Assembly (NCBI GenBank): GCA_964350195.1 | Contig: CAYGJB010000026.1 | Span: forward strand, 1-14,031 | DNA from: JAJCZB01 sp964350195 | GTDB taxonomy: Bacteria > Babelota > Babeliae > Babelales > Vermiphilaceae | Length of the DNA: 14,031 nucleotides | Direction of reading: 5' to 3' | Shown: one piece after another, positions 8,037 through 14,031 of the stretch | Layout: each line of letters begins with the position of its first letter | Numbering within the stretch: the first letter of the stretch is position 1 | Program-made: the position numbers and the translations under genes | Notes under the pieces: model-generated | The model's input: only the letters and a program-made list of their open reading frames with translations | Told to the model about the DNA's origin: nothing | Databases searched by the model: none

Positions 8037-10724
8037 TCAAACAGAATTACCAAACAAACGTGCTGCAACAAATTTTCTGATCTCTTCAACCACAATAATT
8101 GGAGCAGAGATGGCAAAAATAAGCCCCCAATCAGAAAGCGAAAGAGGCACTGTTTTAAAGATATATCGCATGAACGGCGTATACACGAGTAGAAGCTGTA
8201 GAAACAACACAAACAATGTGGCTATTATAAGCCACCTATTACTGAATAAACCAATTTCAAAAAGTGATTTATGTTCTGATCTGCAATTCCACGCATTAAA
8301 CCATTGAAACATCGCCATACAAACGAGCGTCATTGTTCGTGCGTATGGAATAGAAGCTGGCATACCATCATAGGTATATGTAAACATCCAAAGAGAAGCT
8401 ATACCCATAGGAATCGCAAAGTAAAATGATTTTATGATCATACTTACATCAATAAGACGTAATTTCTTTTTAAGCCAAGTAGCCTCCAAAAGCCCCTTCT
8501 CTTCAGGCTCCATGGAAAGCCCGATATCAAGAAAGCCATCAGTAACAAAATTAAGCCATAGAATTTGAGAAGCAGTTAGCGGTAATGGCAAATTGGTAAA
8601 TAGCGCCACCAGCACAATAAGAATTTCACCTAAATTAGTTGCAAAAAAATACAGCACCACGCGACGAAGCGTATAAAAAATATGGCGTCCCTGCTCAATA
8701 GCACTAATAATGTTATTGAACGAATCATCAAGCAGCACCAAATCTGATGCTTGCTTTGCTACCTCTGTGCCAATACCACCCATAGCAATACCAAGATCTG
8801 CTGCTAAAAGCGAAGGCACATCATTCACGCCATCCCCCGTCATCGCAACAATTTTATGCTTTTTATGATACAAATTAATTATCCGTACTTTATCTTCCGG
8901 AGAAACGCGTGCAAAAACGGTGATTTTCGGAAGTTGCTTTAGAAGCTCTTCATCACTCATCTTGGCAAAATCTTTTCCTTCAATCAGCTCATCACCTTCT
9001 TTGAAAATGCCTACTTCTTTGGCAACGTACTTTGCCGTCTCTTTATGATCACCAGTGGCCATAACTATGTGTATGCCTACTGATCGCGCTTTATCAATCA
9101 CTACCGCCACATCAGGGCGAATAGAATCCTGTATACCACATATGCCAATCACCTGTAAGCCATTGCTAATAAGCTCTTCAAATGAATCCTTCCTAGCGTC
9201 TTCCGATAGGTTTTCGATTGCTGGATTCACATGTACTTCTTTCATGGCAATAGCCACCGTACGAAGCCCTTGCTCAAGAAAACCATCAAACTCTTTCTTG
9301 CATAAATCGGGTATTATACTTGCTTGAGTAAAAATAGTCTCAGGAGCTCCAATTACATACGCAAAACTCGTACCATTTTGCTCGAAGAATCCTGCATGAT
9401 ATTTAAGCTTTGAATCAAACGGAATTTCGTGTACTTTTTTGTACTTTTTTAAAAGCTCCTCTTTTTCATAACCAAGCTTTATAGCAAGAATCGAAAGCGC
9501 TGCTTCCGTGGGATCCCCCTTAATTTCAAAAAGATTCAGCTTTTTGTTAAATGATATTTCTGATGTATCAAGTAACGCTGCTGCTTGCCCCATATGAGCA
9601 AGATAGGAATGTTTTTTTATGTCCACAACTGCTCCGTTCTCATGCACATTCCCTTCAGAAAAATAGCCTTCTCCTGAAACGGTATAGACCGCACTTTGCG
9701 TTACTACCTGCGTCACCATCATCTCATTACGAGTCAATGTACCTGTCTTATCAATCACCACCACATCAGTACGGCCCAAAGCTTCCACCCCTTGCAGATT
9801 TTTTATAAGCACTCGCTTTTTTGCCATATGATAAGCACCCGTAACCAAAACGAGCGTAAGCACGACTGGCAACCCTTCCGGAACTACGCAAATAAAAAGC
9901 GCGGTCAGCATCACAATCAGCTCTTGAAAGGGACGACCCGTAAGAACACCGATCAGCAAGAGTATCGCACATATTAATAGAATAAATCCGAGAATAAGAT
10001 AAGAAAGTCTATTGAGCTCTTTTTTAAGCGGAATATCAGTATTAATCTCTTCGATTGAGCGGTGCAACCGGCCCACCTGCGTATCTTGCCCAGTAGCTAC
10101 CACAATTGCAATGCCAGATCCCGAAAGAACATATGTGCCTTTAAATACCAAATTCTTTCGATCACCAATTTCATGTTCCCCTTCAAGCGCGGCTTCATTT
10201 TTATACACAGGAGTTGATTCCCCCGTAAGCACCGACTCATCTAGCTGTAATCTTACCCCAGAAACTACGCGCGCATCAGCTGGGACTCGCTCTCCCTCCT
10301 TGAGAACAATAATATCTCCAACTACCAAATCCTGGTCATCAATAATCTCGTGCTTGCCATCACGAATCACCACCGATTTTGTTTTAATAAATCGGCGAAG
10401 ACTGGCCACAATATTGCTTGTTCTGCCCTCCTGGATTGTGCCTATAATCGCATTGAAAAGAAGAATACCAGAAATAATAAAGGCATCCAGTCTTTGGTTT
10501 CCTACAAAAAAAATAAGCGCTGCAGAAACGAGCAACACATAGATCAGTGGGCTTTGAAATTGGCTTATAAATATCGAAATCCATGTATCTTGCAACCCTT
10601 CTGGCACTGTATTGGGCCCCTCTTTTTTTAACCGTTCATTTGCTTCATGCTGTGTAAGCCCTTTTGCCCTGTTTGTTTTAAACTGTTGCTCTAATTTTTC
10701 AATCGATTCTTGATACGATTTCAT
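8037..10724 (-). CDS. SERCA-like calcium-transporting P-type ATPase (P2 type)
   Basis: An 895-aa ion pump of the inner membrane that uses ATP to move cations, most likely Ca2+ out of the cytoplasm. Domains in order: N-terminal cation-ATPase region (1-70), M1-M2, actuator domain with LTGES (166-170), M3-M4 with VPEGLP (Glu283), phosphorylation site DKTGT (Asp325), nucleotide domain, hinge GDGVND (630-635), then M5-M10. Residues matching both SERCA calcium sites are kept: Glu283 in M4, Asn697 and Glu700 in M5 (TNLGE), Asn725, Thr728 and Asp729 in M6 (NFVTD), and Glu817 in M8 (NAWNCRSEHKS). One oddity is that the nucleotide-binding KGAPE motif reads IGAPE (Ile458), losing the lysine equivalent to SERCA Lys515. 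The ribosome binding site is weak (AAGTGAG). It lies 41 bases after the small secreted protein gene, probably in one transcript. A Na+/K+ or H+ pump is less likely. Confidence 0.93.
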   Translation of the reverse strand: MKSYQESIEKLEQQFKTNRAKGLTQHEANERLKKEGPNTVPEGLQDTWISIFISQFQSPLIYVLLVSAALIFFVGNQRLDAFIISGILLFNAIIGTIQEGRTSNIVASLRRFIKTKSVVIRDGKHEIIDDQDLVVGDIIVLKEGERVPADARVVSGVRLQLDESVLTGESTPVYKNEAALEGEHEIGDRKNLVFKGTYVLSGSGIAIVVATGQDTQVGRLHRSIEEINTDIPLKKELNRLSYLILGFILLICAILLLIGVLTGRPFQELIVMLTALFICVVPEGLPVVLTLVLVTGAYHMAKKRVLIKNLQGVEALGRTDVVVIDKTGTLTRNEMMVTQVVTQSAVYTVSGEGYFSEGNVHENGAVVDIKKHSYLAHMGQAAALLDTSEISFNKKLNLFEIKGDPTEAALSILAIKLGYEKEELLKKYKKVHEIPFDSKLKYHAGFFEQNGTSFAYVIGAPETIFTQASIIPDLCKKEFDGFLEQGLRTVAIAMKEVHVNPAIENLSEDARKDSFEELISNGLQVIGICGIQDSIRPDVAVVIDKARSVGIHIVMATGDHKETAKYVAKEVGIFKEGDELIEGKDFAKMSDEELLKQLPKITVFARVSPEDKVRIINLYHKKHKIVAMTGDGVNDVPSLLAADLGIAMGGIGTEVAKQASDLVLLDDSFNNIISAIEQGRHIFYTLRRVVLYFFATNLGEILIVLVALFTNLPLPLTASQILWLNFVTDGFLDIGLSMEPEEKGLLEATWLKKKLRLIDVSMIIKSFYFAIPMGIASLWMFTYTYDGMPASIPYARTMTLVCMAMFQWFNAWNCRSEHKSLFEIGLFSNRWLIIATLFVLFLQLLLVYTPFMRYIFKTVPLSLSDWGLIFAISAPIIVVEEIRKFVAARLFGNSV

Positions 10725-10765
10725 TCGTAGCTCACTTAATTTTTTGATATCGATATTCGTTTTTT

Positions 10766-11263
10766 TTATTCAAAAGCACTGATTGTAGTAACCACGTCTT
10801 TCTCTGATTGCTTCATTTCTATCAATGATACATCAGCAGCTTCCAATAATGCCGTAAACCAAGCTAACTTATTCTCATGCGGCCTAGGAGCTTGCGTAAA
10901 TTTTTCCATTTTATTAAAAAGAGACGCACCACTTTCGCACACTGTCTCATATGCAATCTGATCATCTAGCTTCATCGGTGCTTCATCTTTATGAAGATAC
11001 AAATTCCATAACTGCTTATTATGGATTTTTACATATCTCTGTGAAAATTTAGATTTCCCTTCTTTTGAAAACCTATTTTTTTCCCACACATAATAAAGCT
11101 TATTACCACGCATACGAAAAATATCTTGCTCATCCAAACTATCATCATAAGCCACATATTCAGGGTTGTAGGCTTGATGGCTAAAATAAATTGATTGAAA
11201 ATCATCCCATAAATCTGCTTGGAGTGGTGTAAAGAAAAAGACTATCAAAAAAAAGTTTTTCAT
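10766..11263 (-). CDS. Small secreted protein of unknown function
   Basis: A 165-aa protein with a clear signal peptide (KNFFLIVFFFTPLQA, cut before DLWDD). The mature part is mixed and charged, rich in Trp, Tyr and Phe (LWDDFQSIYFSHQAY, YYVWEKNRF, LWNLYLHKDE), with one cysteine and no membrane segment. I do not recognise the family. The start is well supported by GAGGAG a few bases upstream. It is the first gene of the unit that continues into the Ca2+-ATPase and ompH, so it probably acts in the periplasm or outer envelope. A link to calcium handling is only suggested by position. Confidence 0.7.
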   Translation of the reverse strand: MKNFFLIVFFFTPLQADLWDDFQSIYFSHQAYNPEYVAYDDSLDEQDIFRMRGNKLYYVWEKNRFSKEGKSKFSQRYVKIHNKQLWNLYLHKDEAPMKLDDQIAYETVCESGASLFNKMEKFTQAPRPHENKLAWFTALLEAADVSLIEMKQSEKDVVTTISAFE

Positions 11264-11307
11264 TGTTGCTCCTCACAATTAAACCAAAAAACTGGCCTAT
11301 TGAACGG

Positions 11308-11336
11308 AACATATAATTAATAAGGCTTAATTACAA
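11308..11336 (-). promoter_or_regulatory. Candidate promoter of the secreted protein-ATPase-ompH unit
   Basis: On the - strand TTGTAA (11336-11331), a 17-base spacer, then TATGTT (11313-11308). Both boxes match 4 of 6 bases. The predicted start near 11300 would give a leader of about 37 bases. Confidence 0.35.
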
Positions 11337-11360
11337 TAAAAAGCTATTAGCTACACAGCA

Positions 11361-11388
11361 TTGATACAATTATACGAACTTATATAAC
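11361..11388 (+). promoter_or_regulatory. Candidate promoter of the toxin-immunity gene pair
   Basis: TTGATA (11361-11366), a 16-base spacer, then TATAAC (11383-11388). This is the best promoter-like match in the gap. It lies outside the repeated segment, so the second toxin copy does not have it and would depend on read-through. Confidence 0.42.
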
Positions 11389-11448
11389 AATTTATTTTTT
11401 AAAATTCATTTACTGGCTGCGCCATGCGTAGTTCGAATAAACGAAGCA

Positions 11449-12240
11449 TGGTAGAAGAGGCACGATACACTTACGTCTACGCTTTCAGCTACGCCGCACA
11501 CAGTCGAACTTTTAATTGGAAAAATATACAGAAAGAAGCTATGGTATTGGCTGCCCACCAATAAGAAGCATTAGTATGAATCAAAAAATTATTTTATTTT
11601 TATTAGGTACCATTAATTTTATTCATACCGGCTTTTCAGCAGACACGCTAATAAAAACCGATAAATCGTATGTTCCAATCCAGTTTATTTCTAATCGCAA
11701 CAATATTGTAAGCTTTGACATTGAGACCAATCTTATCGATACGAATGAATTAATACATACCTTTACCGTATGCTCAAGCATTTATTATCATATTCATTTG
11801 GGAGACAACTCTATCATATGCTCAAAAAATCAAACGTTTTATGATCCACAGCTTAAAAAATGGATCAAAGCAAAAGATGTAAGCCAGGAATCTTATTTCT
11901 TAGATTACTATGGTAACAGTATTCCGTGCATAAGAATTGACCATATACAATCAACACAACCAAGAATTTTTTATGAAATCACTCTGAACAAACCTCACAC
12001 TTATTTTGTATCAAAAGCCCAAATTCTTACTCACAATGTGGTTCCTATTGTAATTGGTCTTTCTTGGGTGCTTGGTGAAGGCGTAGCGTTGACTGGTGCA
12101 GGAGTTGGTTTAGGGGCATTGGGTTTAGGCGTATGGCAAAAATTTGGAAAAAATAAAAAGATAACTTTTGCTCAAATAGAGCAAGAATGCATGTCTAGTG
12201 CAAGTGGAGGAGCGCCCGATCCAGATGAAAACAATAAAGC
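11449..12240 (+). repeat. Direct repeat, copy A (leader, Hint domain and hydrophobic segment)
   Basis: This segment recurs at 12899-13608. The first 250 bases match at an offset of 1450, with only about half a dozen differences. After a net 77-base deletion in copy B the offset becomes 1373. Bases 12041-12150 are identical to 13414-13523 without a mismatch, while the Hint stretch between (about 11860-12037) has many changes. There is no transposase or terminal inverted repeat, so this is a gene-module duplication and not an insertion sequence. Confidence 0.93.
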
Positions 12241-12541
12241 AGAAAATATGTATGAAGTTTTCAAAAACCATCCGGTAGGAAAAGAATTAAAAAAATATTC
12301 TACAAAAACAAAATTCTATGTTAAAGGGCAAACTGTTTGGAAAGCAAACAACGATATAGCGCAGCTTGGAATAAAAAAAGGTGATTTATATTATCTAGAC
12401 AGTCTTCATAAAGACCATATAGAAGTATTTTCTTCAAAAGGAAGGATGCCTTTACGCACTGTTTTGAATTTAGATGGTACTGTTAATACAGGAAAAATTG
12501 ATCAAGCTATTATGCGTAACTTATCAAGATTTATAGGTTAA
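11576..12541 (+). CDS. Secreted Hint-domain polymorphic toxin with colicin E3-like ribonuclease tip
   Basis: A 321-aa modular protein. Residues 1-22 are a signal peptide (NQKIILFLLGTINFI, then HTGFSA). A Hint/pretoxin-like domain follows to about 154: TLIKT, then FYDPQLKKWIKAKDV, then YEITLNKPHTYFVS and the terminal LTHN (His153, Asn154). Its usual first Cys is Gly19 and the TxxH block reads SKNQ, so self-cleavage may be lost. Residues of about 157-186 are a glycine-rich hydrophobic stretch, perhaps for membrane passage. A GGAPDPDENN linker leads to the tip. The tip has YYLDSLHKDHIEVF, where Asp275, His278 and Glu283 fit the catalytic Asp510, His513 and Glu517 of colicin E3, with a basic C-terminus. 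Expected action is 16S rRNA cleavage; this is inferred from motif only. The ATG at 11576 was chosen over an upstream TTG because the signal peptide begins there. The immunity-like gene starts two bases after the stop. Confidence 0.8.
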   Translation: MNQKIILFLLGTINFIHTGFSADTLIKTDKSYVPIQFISNRNNIVSFDIETNLIDTNELIHTFTVCSSIYYHIHLGDNSIICSKNQTFYDPQLKKWIKAKDVSQESYFLDYYGNSIPCIRIDHIQSTQPRIFYEITLNKPHTYFVSKAQILTHNVVPIVIGLSWVLGEGVALTGAGVGLGALGLGVWQKFGKNKKITFAQIEQECMSSASGGAPDPDENNKAENMYEVFKNHPVGKELKKYSTKTKFYVKGQTVWKANNDIAQLGIKKGDLYYLDSLHKDHIEVFSSKGRMPLRTVLNLDGTVNTGKIDQAIMRNLSRFIG

Positions 12542-12543
12542 AA

Positions 12544-12867
12544 ATGAATGAAAAAAAACAATTTTGCTGCAAAGCAATAAAATTATTAATCAATGATCCT
12601 GAGTCTCCTCTAGAATATGAACCAGCCCGAAGACTCTATTCTCTGGTTAGTATTCCAAAAGCTTTTCGAAAAAAAAATGAATTAACTGTAGCTTTTGGGA
12701 TATCTCATTGCCCTAGATGCGGTAAAGAGTTGCCGAAAGAACTTACGGACGAATGGCTTTCTATCGTTGAGAAAGGCTTTGGCATCGATGGTATTTTAGA
12801 TGAAAAAATAGACAGTTTACCGCAAGAGTATAAAAGCGATGAATGGTGGAAAAAGCGAGGTCTATAA
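12544..12867 (+). CDS. Four-cysteine immunity-like protein paired with the toxin
   Basis: A 107-aa cytoplasmic protein with no signal peptide. Cys8-Cys9 near the N-terminus and CPRC (Cys56, Cys59) suggest a small zinc-binding fold. A GKELPKELTDEWLSIVEK helix and a C-terminal SDEWWKKRGL follow. This CC...CPxCG...LP...WW layout resembles a family I associate with the name DUF6980; I cannot confirm that without a search. It begins two bases after the toxin stop with a weak ribosome binding site, so translation is probably coupled. That placement is the classic one for an immunity gene that protects the producer. It does not resemble the acidic colicin E3 immunity protein, so inhibition would be by a different fold. 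A shorter homologue lies at 13791-13982 behind the second toxin copy. Confidence 0.72.
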   Translation: MNEKKQFCCKAIKLLINDPESPLEYEPARRLYSLVSIPKAFRKKNELTVAFGISHCPRCGKELPKELTDEWLSIVEKGFGIDGILDEKIDSLPQEYKSDEWWKKRGL

Positions 12868-12898
12868 TAGACACCAAACCTTATCAAACCTTACAAAT

Positions 12899-13608
12899 TG
12901 GTGGAAGAGGCACGATACACTTACGTCTACGCTTTCAGCTACGCCGCACACAGTCAAACTTTTAATTGGAAAAATATACAGAAAGAAGCTATGGTATTGG
13001 CTGCCCACCAATAAGGAGCATTAGTATGAATCAAAAAATTATTTTATTTTTATTAAGTACCATTAATTTTATTCATACCGGCTTTTCAACAGACACGCTA
13101 ATAAAAACCGATAAGTCGTATGTTCCAATCCAGTTTATTTCTAATCGCCACCATACTGTAAGCTTTGACATTGATACATACCTTTATCATATGCTCGGAA
13201 AATCAAACGTTTTATGATCCACAGCTTAAAAAATGGATTAAAGCCCAAGATATAAGCCAAAAATCTTATTTCTTAGATTACTATGGTAACAGCATCCCGT
13301 GCATACATATCGAACAAGTACAACAAAGCAAACCATTGATTCTTTATGAAATTTCGCTGAGCAAACCTCACACTTTTTTTGTATCTAAACCTGAAATCCT
13401 CACTCACAATGTAGTTCCTATTGTAATTGGTCTTTCTTGGGTGCTTGGTGAAGGCGTAGCGTTGACTGGTGCAGGAGTTGGTTTAGGGGCATTGGGTTTA
13501 GGCGTATGGCAAAAATTTGGAAAGAATAAGAAAATAACTTTTGCTCAAAAGCAACAAGAATATGCTAAGGGTTGTGCAGGAGGAGCTCCAGATCCTGATG
13601 ACGATAAA
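12899..13608 (+). repeat. Direct repeat, copy B
   Basis: Second copy of the segment at 11449-12240, starting 31 bases after the immunity gene. It carries the same upstream leader, signal peptide, Hint part and hydrophobic segment. Between 13161 and 13204 it lacks a net 77 bases present in copy A at 11711-11831. It keeps a better ribosome binding site than copy A (AAGGAG against AAGAAG before the ATG). The C-terminal tip beyond the GAPDPD linker is unrelated in sequence to copy A. Confidence 0.93.
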
Positions 13609-13777
13609 AATAGGAAAAAAAACTCCATTTCCAAAACAGAATTTTTTGAGAAAATAAAAGACCAATATGACCATCTATATGACAATGTATATAAAAAGAA
13701 AAATACATTTGGGATCAATAGATCCTGAAGAACTTTGTTTTTATAAAGAAGCCGTTAAAGGCAGAAGACTTAATTAA
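13026..13777 (+). pseudogene. Frameshifted second Hint toxin with a decayed E3-like tip
   Basis: Homologue of the toxin at 11576, broken over three reading frames. Frame one (13026-13217) gives the signal peptide and the start of the Hint domain, then fails at a net 77-base deletion near 13174-13200. Frame two (to the stop at 13728) gives the rest of the Hint domain (PHTFFVSKPEILTHN), the glycine-rich hydrophobic segment, a GGAPDPDDDKN linker and KTEFFEKIKDQYDHLYDN. Frame three (about 13702-13777) continues with IHLGSIDPE, FYKEAVKGRRLN and a stop. That tail fits the end of colicin E3-type nucleases (E3 itself has HLGSFDP). The catalytic Asp-x-x-His...Glu segment expected just before it is absent, so an internal deletion is likely. 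It could be a dead gene or a silent tip cassette. No intact product is expected. Confidence 0.82.
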
Positions 13778-13790
13778 TAGGTTATAGATT

Positions 13791-13982
13791 ATGTCGAATC
13801 ATTGCTGTAAAACTATGAATGATTTCCTAGAAGATAAGCGTTTACCTGTATTGTATTTTCCACAATATCGAGAATATAATCTTACATTAATTAATTCAAA
13901 CGCAGTACAAGGAATCAGTTTTTGCCCATGGTGCGGTAAGAAGCTTCCTAAAGACTTAAGAGATACTTATTATGACACGTGA
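13791..13982 (+). CDS. Short four-cysteine immunity-like protein behind the toxin pseudogene
   Basis: A 63-aa homologue of the protein at 12544-12867. It has Cys5-Cys6 near the start and CPWC (Cys45, Cys48), then GKKLPKDLRDTYYD. It then stops, so it lacks about 40 residues that end in DEWWKKRGL in the longer relative. No continuation of that part is visible in any frame of the remaining 49 bases. The ATG lies 13 bases after the last codon of the decayed toxin tip, the expected site for its cognate immunity gene. The ribosome binding site is weak. It may still fold as a zinc-ribbon protein, or it may be a truncated remnant. Its sequence differs clearly from the first copy, so it would be tuned to the other tip. 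Confidence 0.6.
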   Translation: MSNHCCKTMNDFLEDKRLPVLYFPQYREYNLTLINSNAVQGISFCPWCGKKLPKDLRDTYYDT

Positions 13983-14031
13983 ATTAAAGTAATAAGTGCA
14001 ACTTTTAGGAACATAAAAAGGGGTTAACTGC

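Larger units (their letters stand above)
11264..11575. other. Divergent intergenic region: two candidate promoters and the start of the toxin repeat
   Basis: About 312 bases separate the - strand secreted-protein gene from the + strand toxin gene. The left two thirds is very AT-rich and carries a candidate promoter for each direction. The segment from about 11423 to 11450 can fold as CATGC/GCATG plus TTCG/CGAA. From about 11449 the DNA is the upstream part of the direct repeat that recurs at 12899. A 38-codon frame (11448-11564) is open across it and ends 11 bases before the toxin ATG, but I cannot show that it is translated. Confidence 0.5.

Noticed and set aside
8020..8307. 95-codon + strand frame at the end of the ATPase gene
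   Set aside because: Antisense to the conserved M8-M10 region of the ATPase, with no ribosome binding site or family resemblance.
10012..10542. 176-codon open frame on the + strand
   Set aside because: It lies wholly antisense to the Ca2+-ATPase N-terminal third, which is clearly coding. Its translation is Ser/Thr/Ile/Arg-rich with no recognisable motif.
11516..11575. Upstream TTG start that would add 20 residues to the toxin
   Set aside because: The ATG at 11576 begins a textbook signal peptide; the extension would bury it behind a charged segment.
11630..12037. Hint region as an intein
   Set aside because: There is no host protein to splice, Val rather than Cys, Ser or Thr follows the terminal His-Asn, and the first nucleophile is missing. 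The signal peptide, hydrophobic segment and nuclease tip fit a pretoxin architecture.
11449..13608. Direct repeats as an insertion sequence or composite transposon
   Set aside because: No transposase, terminal inverted repeats or target-site duplications are seen; the repeated DNA is toxin coding sequence and its leader.
1..14031. tRNA, rRNA, CRISPR arrays and riboswitches
   Set aside because: No cloverleaf-like segment, regularly spaced short repeats or known aptamer-like leader was recognised by eye in any intergenic gap.

Overview
The window is AT-rich bacterial DNA with closely packed genes. An OmpH/Skp-type periplasmic chaperone and several signal peptides suggest a Gram-negative-type cell with two membranes. 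The compact layout and the toxin family at the right end remind me of small-genome, host-associated lineages such as Candidatus Dependentiae (TM6/Babeliae). That placement is a low-confidence inference, because there is no rRNA or other marker here.

Left part (1-4500, + strand): a MutS-type ATPase that lacks the mismatch-recognition domain and is probably cut by the window edge, then alaS. An 11-bp perfect inverted repeat overlaps the predicted alaS -10 box and reaches its ribosome binding site. alaS ends at a strong hairpin that also serves the convergent gene cluster.

Middle (4500-11263, all - strand), two transcription units. The first reads prs, pth, an unrecognised multi-pass membrane protein, then a membrane-anchored FKBP-type prolyl isomerase. 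The prs gene carries an unexpected N-terminal signal-peptide-like extension, supported by a near-perfect Shine-Dalgarno sequence. The second reads a small secreted protein of unknown function, a SERCA-like Ca2+ P-type ATPase, then ompH, and ends at a 13-bp hairpin with a T-run. The first unit is housekeeping (PRPP supply, peptidyl-tRNA recycling, protein folding). The second serves the envelope.

Right part (11264-14031, + strand) is an accessory island. It holds a polymorphic-toxin-like gene (signal peptide, degenerate Hint/pretoxin domain, glycine-rich hydrophobic segment, C-terminal tip resembling the colicin E3 rRNA nuclease). Two bases later comes a small four-cysteine protein, the presumed immunity factor. 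The leader, Hint and hydrophobic segment are then repeated directly in a second copy with a different tip. That copy is a pseudogene: a net 77-bp deletion and a second frame change split it over three frames. Its last 22 or so codons, in the third frame, still read as a typical E3-type nuclease C-terminus. It is followed by a shorter homologue of the immunity-like protein. I read this as a toxin-immunity array with one apparently intact module and one decayed or silent cassette. Patchy identity between the copies suggests recombination.
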